Source of the DNA: Candidatus Kryptonium thompsonii
Lineage (GTDB): Bacteria > Bacteroidota > Ignavibacteria > Kryptoniales > Kryptoniaceae
NCBI GenBank assembly: GCA_001442925.1
Contig: LDXX01000007.1
Location: forward strand, 62,001 to 126,000
Reading direction: 5' to 3'
DNA: 64,000 nucleotides
The position numbers and the translations under genes are program-made. This document shows, one piece after another, positions 1 through 8,819 of this stretch. Numbering within the stretch: the first letter of the stretch is position 1; the number at the start of each line of letters is the position of its first letter. The notes under the pieces were generated by a model that worked only from the letters and a program-made list of their open reading frames with translations, made no database searches and was not told the origin of the DNA.

Positions 1-1
1 T

Positions 2-556
2 CTTCTTTCATCGTGCACCGCAAACCAATTGATGGCTGGGAAAATAATTGGGCTTGGCATGGTTGGATTAACTCAAATGCTTGTGTGGGCTTTGATTGGA
101 TTTTATTTTATTTCTGGATATGCACTTACATCAATAAATCTTGAGGTATTGGGTATTTCTTTGATTTATTTTGTGCTTGGTTATCTTTTTTATTCCGCTA
201 TTTTTGTTGCGATTGGGGCGCCTGTAAATTCGGAGTATGAGGCTCAGCAAGTTGCTGGATATGTGGGTATTTTGATGTTTTTGCCGATTGCCTTTGCTTT
301 TTTAATTATGCAAAATCCAGATTTGCCATTTATAAAAATTTTATCTTTCATTCCAATCTTTACTCCTTCATTCATGGTTGCACGGATTCCGATAAAAATG
401 CCAGCGCTTTGGGAAATTTTGGGGACAATATTTGTGCTTGCTTTGTCAATTTTAGTAATGATTTGGGTCGCTGGGAGAATTTTCAGGATTGCAATTTTAA
501 GTTATGGGAAATTTCCAAGTTTTAAGGAGCTAATTTCTTGGATTCAAACAAAATAG
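2..556 (+). CDS. ABC-2 type permease, C-terminal part (truncated by window start)
   Basis: The reading frame is open to the window edge, so the start lies upstream and only about 184 residues are visible. They hold about five hydrophobic segments and end in a cytoplasmic tail (GRIFRIAIL, then GKFPSFKEL) like that of NatB/YhaP-type ABC-2 permeases, where the last helix is followed by a short amphipathic tail. By family it would be the membrane half of an ABC exporter whose ATPase gene probably lies upstream, outside the window. The substrate cannot be told from this fragment. The first ATG in frame (position 32) falls inside a region conserved in such permeases (QLMAGKIIG), so it is not the start. 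Confidence 0.75.
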   Translation, partial: LLSSCTANQLMAGKIIGLGMVGLTQMLVWALIGFYFISGYALTSINLEVLGISLIYFVLGYLFYSAIFVAIGAPVNSEYEAQQVAGYVGILMFLPIAFAFLIMQNPDLPFIKILSFIPIFTPSFMVARIPIKMPALWEILGTIFVLALSILVMIWVAGRIFRIAILSYGKFPSFKELISWIQTK

Positions 557-567
557 GGGGCTATTCA

Positions 568-1215
568 ATGTATGATGTTTCCTTTTTAACTCTTATGATA
601 AGTACCGCATCTATAGCATTTCTTCATGCGCTTGCGCCTGACCATTGGCTTCCGTTTATAATGATAGGACGGGCGCAGAAATGGTCGATAAAGAAATTGA
701 TCTTTGTAGCCTTTATAGCTGGGATTGGACATGTTGGTTCGTCCGTTTTGCTTGGACTTTTGGGTTTGTTTATTGGTATGGAGTTAAGCAAGCTTGAGGG
801 GCTTGAAGCGTTGCGTGGTGAAGTTGGGTTATGGCTTTTGATCGGTTTTGGGGTTGCCTATGCCATTTGGGGGTTAAAACACGCAAGGCATCCGCACAAA
901 CATGAGATCGTTGATGAAAAAATTTTAAATAAAAAAGTTGTCACTGTCTGGACATTGTTTGCTATTTTTGTTCTTGGTCCTTGTGAACCTTTGATCCCGC
1001 TCTTCTTTATCTCACTTAAATTTAAACTTGCGGGAATTCTTACAGTGGTAATAGTTTTCAGTGTTGTAACTTGGTTGATGATGATCGGGCAAGCGTTAAT
1101 TGGTTATCTTGGAATTAGGCTTATTAACTTTGAAAGACTTGAGCGATATTCGCACACAATTGCTGGGGTTGTAATCGCTCTTACGGGGATTTTTATACTT
1201 ATCTCAGGAATATAG
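568..1215 (+). CDS. UreH/NicO-like polytopic membrane protein
   Basis: This 215-residue protein has about six membrane segments. Two polar motifs lie in the helices: HALAPDHWLPF near residue 17 and GIGHVGSS near residue 49. Paired HxxxPDH and GH motifs in helices are the signature of the UreH/NicO/TauE-like membrane families, which are linked to nickel or other metal handling. A His-rich loop (HARHPHKHE) in the middle supports metal binding. Metal transport is inferred from family and motifs; no urease or hydrogenase gene is nearby. The ATG at 568 was chosen because a GGGGG ribosome site (about 555-559) precedes it; an in-frame TTG at 538 overlaps the upstream gene. Confidence 0.6.
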   Translation: MYDVSFLTLMISTASIAFLHALAPDHWLPFIMIGRAQKWSIKKLIFVAFIAGIGHVGSSVLLGLLGLFIGMELSKLEGLEALRGEVGLWLLIGFGVAYAIWGLKHARHPHKHEIVDEKILNKKVVTVWTLFAIFVLGPCEPLIPLFFISLKFKLAGILTVVIVFSVVTWLMMIGQALIGYLGIRLINFERLERYSHTIAGVVIALTGIFILISGI

Positions 1216-1282
1216 AAATTTGGGCATTCAAAAATTAGTTCAAGTTCAAGAGCGAATAAGTTCCTGTGTAAACTTTTAAAAG

Positions 1283-2143
1283 TTAAAGAGGGAATTCTGA
1301 GATATTAAATCTTGTGTCAAGTTCGACATACTTTTTCCCTTGCTTTACGGTGGCGCAGTCCGCATAAGGGTCATGTTCAAAGAATAAAATCCAGTTCTCT
1401 TCAACCGCTCTTTTTAAAAGTTTTTTCTTTTCTTCCATTGTTATAAGAGGTTGCAGGTCGTAAGCCATGACATAAGGTATTGGGATGTGTGAAGAAGTTG
1501 GGATTAAATCGCCACAATAGACAATTGTTCTCGTTCCATCCGAAACTTTAACAAGTTGCTGACCAAAAGTGTGTCCATCGGAAATGATAAGTTCAATTCC
1601 ATCAAAGATTTCAAATTCCCCATCAACGATTTCAAGTTGATTAAACTCAATCAATGGAAGAAAATTTTCAGGTAGATAGCTCGCTCTATCTTTTTCATTT
1701 GGGTTCATTGCGAGTTCAAGATTGCGTTTTTGAACATAGTAAGTTGCGTTTTTAAAAGTTGGTCTTATAATTCCATCTGAATCAATCATAGTTGCACCAC
1801 CTGCGTGGTCAAAATGTAGATGGGTTAATATAACATCGGTTATATCATCTGTTTTTAAACCAATTTTTGCAAGGGAATCTTCAAGTGTATATTTTGTGTG
1901 ATCGATGCCGTAGATGTCAGCATATTTTTCCTCCCATTTTTTACCTATGCCAGTGTCCACAAGAATTCGTTTATTATCTCCAATGATCAAGAGCGTTCTT
2001 AAGGCAAGTTCAATTCTATTTCTATCATCGCTTGGATTTAATTTATCCCATATTGTTTTGGGTACAATTCCAAACATTGCGCCACCATCAAGCTTGAAAC
2101 GACCTGTTTCAATAGCATAAATTTCATATTTACCGATTTTCAT
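1283..2143 (-). CDS. Metallo-beta-lactamase fold hydrolase
   Basis: The 286-residue protein has the binuclear zinc motif THLHFDHAGG, with H108, H110, D112 and H113. Further metal ligands follow in ISDGHTFGQQ, VYCGDLI and FFEHDP. Length and layout resemble the N-acyl-homoserine-lactonase-like/MBL hydrolase group, which opens lactones or cuts other esters. There is no signal peptide, so it is probably cytoplasmic. Its stop-side neighbour on the plus strand is convergent; upstream its start overlaps the stop of the DUF309 gene by 14 bases, so the two are co-transcribed. The substrate cannot be predicted. Confidence 0.8.
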   Translation of the reverse strand: MKIGKYEIYAIETGRFKLDGGAMFGIVPKTIWDKLNPSDDRNRIELALRTLLIIGDNKRILVDTGIGKKWEEKYADIYGIDHTKYTLEDSLAKIGLKTDDITDVILTHLHFDHAGGATMIDSDGIIRPTFKNATYYVQKRNLELAMNPNEKDRASYLPENFLPLIEFNQLEIVDGEFEIFDGIELIISDGHTFGQQLVKVSDGTRTIVYCGDLIPTSSHIPIPYVMAYDLQPLITMEEKKKLLKRAVEENWILFFEHDPYADCATVKQGKKYVELDTRFNISEFPL

Positions 2144-2507
2144 TTTTATCTACGAGTTTTATTTTTGGTAAATTTTCAAAGTTAAAGTTTTCATTGGGTG
2201 GGGTGTTTTCTATTTTTTCAAGCCATAATTTAACTTCTGAGAGAAGCTCTGAAAGTTTTACATTCATATAGATTTCGGGGTAATCGTTGAGTTTAGCAAT
2301 TGCTTTTTTGAGCTGGCTTGTTGCACCACGGAAATTTAAATTTGTAAGATGATAGAATCCAACGGCTATGTGAATTAGTCCGTGGTAAAATTTTTTTATC
2401 TCGGGGTTTCGTTCTTCGTTCCAAATCTCTTCAAGTGTATCGTGGCACTCGAAGAAAAGCTCGCTGTTAAATTCTTGCACCCCTTTTAGAAATCTATCTA
2501 TAGACAT
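2130..2507 (-). CDS. DUF309 family protein
   Basis: This 125-residue all-helical protein carries the DUF309 signature near its N-terminus: FFECHDTLEEIW, then FYHGLIHIAVGFYHL. The conserved His and Glu residues in these two helices (E19, H21, E25, H42, H46) suggest a metal- or ligand-binding helical bundle, but the function of the family is not known. It overlaps the hydrolase gene downstream by 14 bases on the same strand, pointing to translational coupling. Family assignment is by motif. Confidence 0.75.
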   Translation of the reverse strand: MSIDRFLKGVQEFNSELFFECHDTLEEIWNEERNPEIKKFYHGLIHIAVGFYHLTNLNFRGATSQLKKAIAKLNDYPEIYMNVKLSELLSEVKLWLEKIENTPPNENFNFENLPKIKLVDKNENR

Positions 2508-2526
2508 TTTTAACTATTTTTTGCTA

Positions 2527-2910
2527 TCACTTCTTTAAATCAATGAGAAGTTGAATAACTGTATCAATTCTTTGGTTGAGTTGAGCTATTTGAGAGTCAA
2601 TTTTTTGATTGAGTTGGGCTATTTGTGTATCAATTTTTTGATTAAGTTGAGTTATTTCCTGTCTCAGTTGTCCTATCTCTTGTCTTAATTGTCCTATCTC
2701 CCGTCCCATTTCTTGCCTCAGTTGCCCCATTTCCTGTCTTAACTGACCAACCTGCGTGTCTATCTTATTGTTAAGATATCTAAAATCCTCTTCCTGTCTT
2801 CGTCTTATCTCGTTTACCACTTCAAGTATGCTCTTCGTTCTTTCATCTACAACTTCATATATGAGTTCGAGTGTAACCTTCTTTATTGCCTTCGTTAGTA
2901 TTTCTTTCAT
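2527..2910 (-). CDS. Coiled-coil repeat protein of unknown function
   Basis: A short N-terminal domain (MKEILTKAIKKVTLELIYEV) of about 45 residues is followed by a repetitive coiled coil to the C-terminus. The first coil block repeats every seven residues (QLRQEMG, QLRQEIG). The second repeats every eleven (QLNQKIDTQIA, QLNQKIDSQIA, QLNQRIDTVIQ). The DNA under these blocks is itself a set of imperfect tandem repeats (about 2545-2760). It has no signal peptide or catalytic motif; oligomerisation is the only role that can be inferred. The ATG at 2910 was chosen because the upstream extension to 2979 reads as low-complexity non-coding sequence. Confidence 0.6.
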   Translation of the reverse strand: MKEILTKAIKKVTLELIYEVVDERTKSILEVVNEIRRRQEEDFRYLNNKIDTQVGQLRQEMGQLRQEMGREIGQLRQEIGQLRQEITQLNQKIDTQIAQLNQKIDSQIAQLNQRIDTVIQLLIDLKK

Positions 2911-3119
2911 GAGAATTTTTATTGTGTTTCTTAAACAAAACCTCACCATTAATATAGCACTAATTTTGTTTAAAGTCAAAGGGATACAATGTTGCTGGGG
3001 TTTCCCATGCTCTGTTGGCTTGGAGGGAAATTTTCAATGGTTTAATGATATTTTGGATAAAAATTTGGAATAGCGCTCGTTTGTTTTTAAATTTTTTAAA
3101 AACAAAGCGACTTGATTTG

Positions 3120-4298
3120 ATGCGGAGTCGACTTGGTGTTATTTTTTTGACTGTTTTGATAGATTTGATAGGGTTTGGGATTGTAATTCCGCTTTTGCCT
3201 TTTTATGCGCTTAATTTCGGGGCAAAATCGTATCAAATTGGTTTGCTGGTCTCTTCGTTCTCATTCATGCAATTTATTTTCAATCCTATATGGGGAAGAA
3301 TTTCGGATAGAATTGGCAGAAGACCTGTAATACTTATAAGTGTTTTCGGCTCATTTGTTTCTTATTTAATTTTTGCGTTGGCTGATTCGCTTTGGGTTTT
3401 GTTTTTATCAAGGATGCTTGCTGGTTTTATGGGGGCAAATATAGCGACGGCACAGGCATATATTGCGGACATAACTCCACCTGAGGAAAGGGCAAAAGGT
3501 ATGGGAATAGTTGGAGCTGGATTTGGGATAGGTTTTGTTGTTGGACCATTAATAGGTGGGATCTTAAGCAAATTTGGTTATAATTTCCCGATATTCTTTG
3601 CTTCAGGACTTTCGCTTTTAAATTTTTTTCTTGCATTAAAATTTCTCCCCGAACCTCATTCTCGTAAATTTGAATCTCGTGGGTTAAGTTATAGTCAGGG
3701 GATTTCAGGGTTGTTTCAAAATAAAGTTTTAATTTTTCTTTATTTCACCTTCTTCGTGATAACATTTGGAATATCGATCAACTATGTTGTTTTTCCGCTT
3801 TTTACGAAGGATGTATTTAATTTTGATGCTTCACACAATGGGTTGTTGTTTGGCTATGTTGGGATTATAGGTGTAATGACGCAGGGTTATTTAGTTGGAA
3901 AATTTACAAAAAGATTCAGCGAGGAAAGGGTTTTAATAGCGGGGACATTTTTAATGTGCTTTGGTTTGTTTGGTATGATATTTTCGGTGCATTTTTTTCA
4001 ATTTTTAACTTTTACAACTTTTTTTACATTTGGTAGCGGGATAACGACGCCAACTGTGTTAAGTTTGATTTCAAGGCAAGCAAAGTCTGAAAATCAGGGA
4101 GTTACGCTTGGGTTAGGTCAATCGTTATCAAGTTTGGCTCGTGTATTTGGTCCATCAACAGGTGGTTTTCTTTACGGTAATTTTGGTCAAAGATCGCCGT
4201 TCGTTCTGGGTGTGTTAGTGATGGCTGTGAGCTTTTTGTTTGCCATTGGAATTTACAATGGGGAAAAATCTAAAAGTGAATTGGGAGTGAAATGCTAA
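3120..4298 (+). CDS. MFS multidrug/tetracycline-type efflux transporter
   Basis: This 392-residue protein has twelve membrane helices. The MFS loop 2-3 motif GRISDRIGRRP and the helix 5 motif GAGFGIGFVVGPLIGG are characteristic of drug:H+ antiporters of the TetA group (DHA1). The protein sits in the inner membrane and by family exports a small hydrophobic compound; the substrate is unknown. The ATG at 3120 gives a normal cytoplasmic N-terminus before the first helix; longer in-frame starts exist upstream but add sequence unlike the family. It overlaps the next gene by seven bases, so the two form an operon. Confidence 0.85.
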   Translation: MRSRLGVIFLTVLIDLIGFGIVIPLLPFYALNFGAKSYQIGLLVSSFSFMQFIFNPIWGRISDRIGRRPVILISVFGSFVSYLIFALADSLWVLFLSRMLAGFMGANIATAQAYIADITPPEERAKGMGIVGAGFGIGFVVGPLIGGILSKFGYNFPIFFASGLSLLNFFLALKFLPEPHSRKFESRGLSYSQGISGLFQNKVLIFLYFTFFVITFGISINYVVFPLFTKDVFNFDASHNGLLFGYVGIIGVMTQGYLVGKFTKRFSEERVLIAGTFLMCFGLFGMIFSVHFFQFLTFTTFFTFGSGITTPTVLSLISRQAKSENQGVTLGLGQSLSSLARVFGPSTGGFLYGNFGQRSPFVLGVLVMAVSFLFAIGIYNGEKSKSELGVKC

Positions 4299-5194
4299 CT
4301 TTGATTTTAATTCTACTTTTGATTCTGTTCTTCGCTTATTTTGCCATTGTTAATTTTGTTGGTCCATCAATTATTTTGAAACCAAAGCAGAAAAATTTTT
4401 TGGTTGATGGGAAGATGATTACATCTCCGTTGGATCTCGGTCTTGAGTACGAAAATGTTGAGATAAAATCGTTTGATGGCACAATTTTAAAGGGTTGGTT
4501 AATTCAAGCGGATAAGGAACCAATTGGAAGTGTGATCTACATCCATGGGACTTATACGAATAAAGCCTTTGGGTTGAAAAGGGCGCAATTTTTAAAAGAG
4601 GCTGGATATAATGTTCTTCTTGTCGATCTTCGTTATCATGGTGAAAGTGGTGGGGAGTTTTGCACATATGGTTATCTTGAGAAGTTTGATATTTCGGATT
4701 GGATAAGTTTTCTATTAAAGAGATTTCCTGATGTTCCAGTTGCGCTTTTTGGGGTTTCGCTTGGAGGGGCAATTGCAATCCAAACTGCTGGAATAGATAA
4801 CAGGGTTAGTGCAATTATATCTGAGGGAAGTTTTGCAAATTTTTCGGATTTAGTTTTTGAACATCAGGAGAAGAAATTCAAATTTGCATCAAGGTTTTTG
4901 ACCAAAAAAGTTCTTGAGAATGTTGAGAGAATCGCTGGTTTCAAAATTGATGATGTCGCACCACTTGAATATGTTAAGAGGGTTTCATGCCCAATTCTTT
5001 ACATTCATGGTAAAAATGATGAAACAGTGAAACCATGGCATTCAACGGTTTTACATCGTTATACTCTTAAAGGTGAAATTCTTCTCGTTGATGGAGCTGG
5101 GCATGTGAACTCTTGGGAAGTTCTTGGGGATAAATACAAAGAAAAAATCATTGAATTTTTAAAGGAGAATTGCAATAAAAACAAAGCGTTGTGA
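4292..5194 (+). CDS. Membrane-anchored alpha/beta hydrolase
   Basis: A single N-terminal membrane helix (about residues 2-20) anchors a catalytic domain. The nucleophile elbow is ALFGVSLGGAIA (Ser in GVSLG), the acid is in HGKNDETVKP, and the histidine is in GAGHVNSW. An oxyanion-hole motif (YIHGTYTNK) comes earlier. This is the serine aminopeptidase/Bem46-YqkD-like hydrolase layout, about 300 residues as usual. The natural substrate is unknown. The start overlaps the MFS gene by seven bases and purE follows after three bases, so it lies within a compact operon. Confidence 0.82.
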   Translation: MLTLILILLLILFFAYFAIVNFVGPSIILKPKQKNFLVDGKMITSPLDLGLEYENVEIKSFDGTILKGWLIQADKEPIGSVIYIHGTYTNKAFGLKRAQFLKEAGYNVLLVDLRYHGESGGEFCTYGYLEKFDISDWISFLLKRFPDVPVALFGVSLGGAIAIQTAGIDNRVSAIISEGSFANFSDLVFEHQEKKFKFASRFLTKKVLENVERIAGFKIDDVAPLEYVKRVSCPILYIHGKNDETVKPWHSTVLHRYTLKGEILLVDGAGHVNSWEVLGDKYKEKIIEFLKENCNKNKAL

Positions 5195-5197
5195 ACT

Positions 5198-5656
5198 ATG
5201 CCAAAGGTTGCAATTTTAATGGGAAGTAAAAGCGATGAGGAGATAATGCAATTTTGTGAAAAGTATCTCCAATATTTTGGCGTTGATTATGAGAAAAAAG
5301 TTTTATCGGCGCATAGAAATCCTATTGAGACAATTGAATTTGCTCGAAATGCCGAATCAAATGGTTTTAAAGTCATAATAGCGGGAGCTGGAATGGCTGC
5401 ACATTTACCGGGGGTCATAGCTGCAAATACGACTTTGCCTGTAATCGGTGTTCCGCTTCCTGCATCTGAGTTAAATGGTGTCGATGCCCTTTATTCAATT
5501 GTTCAAATGCCGCCAGGAATACCTGTTGCAACCGTCGCAATTGGAAAAGCGGGTGCGATAAATGCGGCTGTTCTCGCAGTGGAAATACTTGCCCTACAAG
5601 ATGAGGAGTTAAAAAGAAAACTTGAAGAATTTAAAAAGCAAGGTTCAAAATTATGA
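5198..5656 (+). CDS. purE: N5-carboxyaminoimidazole ribonucleotide mutase
   Basis: PurE converts N5-CAIR to CAIR in purine synthesis. The 152-residue protein starts with [17 protein letters not shown], the phosphate-binding GSxSD loop, and has the class I signature VLSAHRNP followed by [14 protein letters not shown], which hold the catalytic Ser-His pair. Length matches bacterial class I PurE. The partner purK is not in the window. The stop overlaps the start of the PfkB kinase gene by four bases. Confidence 0.95.
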   Translation: MPKVAILMGSKSDEEIMQFCEKYLQYFGVDYEKKVLSAHRNPIETIEFARNAESNGFKVIIAGAGMAAHLPGVIAANTTLPVIGVPLPASELNGVDALYSIVQMPPGIPVATVAIGKAGAINAAVLAVEILALQDEELKRKLEEFKKQGSKL

Positions 5657-6555
5657 AGTATGGACTTATTGGACACTTATGTCTTGATGTAATTCACTTG
5701 GCAGATGGCACGGAAGTTCAAAGCTACGGCGGTATATTCTTCTCTTTGGCTTCGCTTGCTAATATAGTTGATGATGGAGATATAATTTATCCTGTTTTCG
5801 GGGTTGGTGATGTTGATTACGATAAATTTATCGAGAGGATAAAAAATTATTCAAATGTTGTAACAGATGGTATCTTCAAATTTGAGGGGTTTACCAATCG
5901 AGTTCATCTTTTTTATCAAGACAGAAAGGAGAGAACCGAATGTTCAATGCACATTGCGAAGCCAATTGAATTTGAGAGATTAAAAATTTTACTTGACGCT
6001 GGAGTTGATGGAATTTTTATAAATATGATTTCTGGATTTGATATTGAGTTTGAGGTTTTAAAGCGATTGAGAAAGAATTTCAATGGTTATATTCATTTTG
6101 ACATTCACAGTGCAACGCTTGGGGTTGACGAGCGAAATATAAGGTTTAGAAGGAGGATGCTTGATTGGAAGGAGTGGCTTGAAAATGTTGACACAGTTCA
6201 AATGAACGAATTTGAAGCAAGATCGATCGGCGAGGGATGGTGGAATGATGATATGCTTGCGGAGAATGTTTTAAATCTTGGCGTTAGGGCGATGGTGATA
6301 ACAAGAGCGAGCCTTGGCGCAACGGTTTATTATTTTGATGATGAAATTAAAAGGGCGGATTTTAAAGCTTATGAGGTTGATGTGGTCGATCCGACTGGTT
6401 GCGGTGATGTCTTTGGTTCGGCTTTCTTTTATAAATATTCGAAAACTTTGGATCCATTGGTTTCGACCGAGTTTGCAAATTATGTTGCGGGATTGAACGC
6501 AACAATTCCAGGTTCAACCGAGATAGATAAACTTAGGGAGCTTGTGAAAAGATGA
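5653..6555 (+). CDS. PfkB-family sugar/nucleoside kinase
   Basis: The 300-residue protein ends with the PfkB signature [16 protein letters not shown], whose Asp is the catalytic base and whose Gly-rich turn forms the anion hole. An N-terminal [12 protein letters not shown] segment matches the substrate-binding region of ribokinase-like enzymes. It phosphorylates a small hydroxylated substrate such as a sugar or nucleoside; the exact one cannot be read from sequence. It lies between purE and rfbD with four-base overlaps on both sides, so the three genes share a transcript though not an obvious pathway. Confidence 0.85.
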   Translation: MKYGLIGHLCLDVIHLADGTEVQSYGGIFFSLASLANIVDDGDIIYPVFGVGDVDYDKFIERIKNYSNVVTDGIFKFEGFTNRVHLFYQDRKERTECSMHIAKPIEFERLKILLDAGVDGIFINMISGFDIEFEVLKRLRKNFNGYIHFDIHSATLGVDERNIRFRRRMLDWKEWLENVDTVQMNEFEARSIGEGWWNDDMLAENVLNLGVRAMVITRASLGATVYYFDDEIKRADFKAYEVDVVDPTGCGDVFGSAFFYKYSKTLDPLVSTEFANYVAGLNATIPGSTEIDKLRELVKR

Positions 6556-7451
6556 GGGTTATGGTGACTGGAGCGCATGGGCTTTTAGGGCAAGCTGTTT
6601 TGAAGTTATTTTTGAAGAGCACTAACTCTGAAATTCTTGCAACGGCGAAGGAACCGAGAACATTCCTTGATTTTGGCGGATTTGATTATACTATGCTTGA
6701 CATAACATCGAGAAGCGATGTTAAAAACCTTGTCGTTTATTTCCGCCCAGATGTTATAATTAACACAGCTGCATACACTAATGTTGATGGCTGTGAGCAA
6801 AATCGTGAACTTGCATGGAGGGTAAATGTTGAAGGGGTTAGGAATCTTGTTCATTCGGCAAGGAGGGTCGATGCAAAGCTAATTCACATCTCAACCGATT
6901 ATATATTTGATGGCAAAAATGGTCCATATACTGAAGAGGCGATCCCAAATCCAATTAATTATTACGGGAGGACAAAACTCGCAAGTGAAAATGAAATAAA
7001 AATTGGGGGGATAAGGTTTGCAATTTTAAGAACGAATGTTTTATATGGTGTTGGGAAAAATGTTAAAAGCAATTTTGCTCTTTGGCTTTATGAGAAGCTT
7101 TCAAAAGGTGAGAAGATAAAAGTCGTGACAGATCAAGTTGGGAATCCAACTTATGTTGATGATCTTGCCTTTGCGATTTTGAAGGTTGTTGAGTTTGATA
7201 AAGAAGGGGTTTACAACATTGGGGGAAGGGATTTCGTGGACAGGTATACATTTGCTATAAAACTTGCAGAAATTTTCGGATTTGATAAGGAGCTTATAAC
7301 TCCTGTTAAAACATCGGAGTTGAACCAAATTGCACCACGACCTTTGAAGTCTGGACTTATAACTTTCAAGGCAGAAGCTGAGCTTGGTTTTAAACCTTAT
7401 GGTGTTGAAGATGGGATTTCGGAGTTCAAGGCACGGCTTGAGGAAGTTTGA
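6552..7451 (+). CDS. rfbD: dTDP-4-dehydrorhamnose reductase
   Basis: RfbD reduces dTDP-4-keto-L-rhamnose to dTDP-L-rhamnose for surface polysaccharides. The 299-residue protein has the Rossmann motif VTGAHGLLGQAV at the N-terminus, the RfbD-typical NTAAYTNVDGCEQN segment, and the SDR catalytic Ser-Tyr-Lys set in HISTDYIFDG and YYGRTKLASE. No rfbA, rfbB or rfbC lies nearby, so the related substrate role (other NDP-sugar reductases of the family) remains possible. It is the last gene of the run that begins at 3120. Confidence 0.85.
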   Translation: MRVMVTGAHGLLGQAVLKLFLKSTNSEILATAKEPRTFLDFGGFDYTMLDITSRSDVKNLVVYFRPDVIINTAAYTNVDGCEQNRELAWRVNVEGVRNLVHSARRVDAKLIHISTDYIFDGKNGPYTEEAIPNPINYYGRTKLASENEIKIGGIRFAILRTNVLYGVGKNVKSNFALWLYEKLSKGEKIKVVTDQVGNPTYVDDLAFAILKVVEFDKEGVYNIGGRDFVDRYTFAIKLAEIFGFDKELITPVKTSELNQIAPRPLKSGLITFKAEAELGFKPYGVEDGISEFKARLEEV

Positions 7452-7525
7452 GTTTATGCTTTATTTTTGGTAAAATAAATAAAGTAAAAAGTTAAACTTG
7501 TTGAAAATAAATCAGTGTTAAAAGA

Positions 7526-8794
7526 ATGCTTGATTTGAAATTTATTCGTGAAAATCCTGATATTGTGAGGCGGGCGATTGAATTAAAGGGGGAGAAAGAT
7601 CATGTTGACGAAATCTTGCGACTGGATGCGAGGCGAAGGGAGCTGATTAAAAAAGGTGATATGTTGAAAGCGAGACGAAATGATGTAACCGAAGAGATAG
7701 CAAATTTGAAGAAGCAGGGCAAAGACGCTACTGAATTAATTGAGGAAATGAGAAAAGTTTCCGATGAAATTAAAGCGATTGATTCCGAACTTAAAAAGGT
7801 TGAGCTTGAACTTGAAAATTTTTTGCTTTGGGTTCCAAACATTCCACATGAGTCTGTTCCAATTGGGAAAGACAAGGAAGATAATGTTGTTGTAAGAACA
7901 TGGGGTGAGATTCAAGAGTTTGATTTTGAGATAAAGGACCATTTAACGCTTGGTAAGAAGCTTGGTATAATTGATTTTGAATGTGGGGCTAAGTTAACGG
8001 GTAGTGGTTTCCCTGTTTACATTGGGAAAGGTGCGACGCTTGAGAGAGCGTTGATAAATTTTATGCTTGATCTTCACATTCAGAAGCATGGTTATGTTGA
8101 AGTTTTTCCCCCTTTTCTTGTAAATGAAGCATCGATGCGTGGAACGGGGCAAATTCCGAAGTTAAAAGATGATATGTATTATTGTCCTGAGGACGATTTA
8201 TATTTGATACCAACTGCTGAAGTTCCAGTTACAAATATTCATCGTGATGAAATTCTTGATATAAGTGAGCTTCCCAAAAAATATGTTGCTTATTCTGCAT
8301 GTTTTCGGCGTGAGGCGGGGTCGTGGGGGAGAGAAACTCGTGGATTTTTAAGAGTTCATCAGTTCAATAAAGTTGAGCTTGTTAAATTTACAACACCAGA
8401 GTCTTCTTATGACGAGCTTGAAGCTCTTGTGAGGGATGCTGAGGAAGTGCTTCAACTTCTTAACATTCCATATAGAGTTGTTTTGCTTTGCACAGGGGAT
8501 ATGAGCTTTTCTTCGGCGAAAACATATGACATAGAAGTTTGGTCCCCAGCTGAGAAAAAATGGCTTGAGGCATCAAGTTGTAGTAATTTTGAAGATTTTC
8601 AGGCGAGAAGGATGAATATAAGATTTAGAAGGGATAAAAAATCAAAACCTGAGTTCGTCCATACGCTCAATGGTTCGGGACTCGCAACATCTCGGTTGAT
8701 GGTTGCGCTCTTGGAAAATTATCAAACTCCTGAAGGGAAAGTGATAGTTCCCAAGGTTTTGCATAAATATACGGGTTTTACAATCATTGAATAA
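7526..8794 (+). CDS. serS: Seryl-tRNA synthetase
   Basis: SerRS charges tRNA(Ser) and tRNA(Sec). The 422-residue protein begins with [17 protein letters not shown] and a long antiparallel coiled-coil arm (about residues 30-100) that binds the long variable arm of the tRNA. The class II catalytic core follows, with motif 2 in [18 protein letters not shown] and motif 3 in [17 protein letters not shown] 74-base gap separates it from rfbD, so it may have its own promoter; its stop overlaps the ORF region of the next gene closely. Confidence 0.96.
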   Translation: MLDLKFIRENPDIVRRAIELKGEKDHVDEILRLDARRRELIKKGDMLKARRNDVTEEIANLKKQGKDATELIEEMRKVSDEIKAIDSELKKVELELENFLLWVPNIPHESVPIGKDKEDNVVVRTWGEIQEFDFEIKDHLTLGKKLGIIDFECGAKLTGSGFPVYIGKGATLERALINFMLDLHIQKHGYVEVFPPFLVNEASMRGTGQIPKLKDDMYYCPEDDLYLIPTAEVPVTNIHRDEILDISELPKKYVAYSACFRREAGSWGRETRGFLRVHQFNKVELVKFTTPESSYDELEALVRDAEEVLQLLNIPYRVVLLCTGDMSFSSAKTYDIEVWSPAEKKWLEASSCSNFEDFQARRMNIRFRRDKKSKPEFVHTLNGSGLATSRLMVALLENYQTPEGKVIVPKVLHKYTGFTIIE

Positions 8795-8819
8795 TCAAAA
8801 ACAAAACTGTGTGAGTGGA

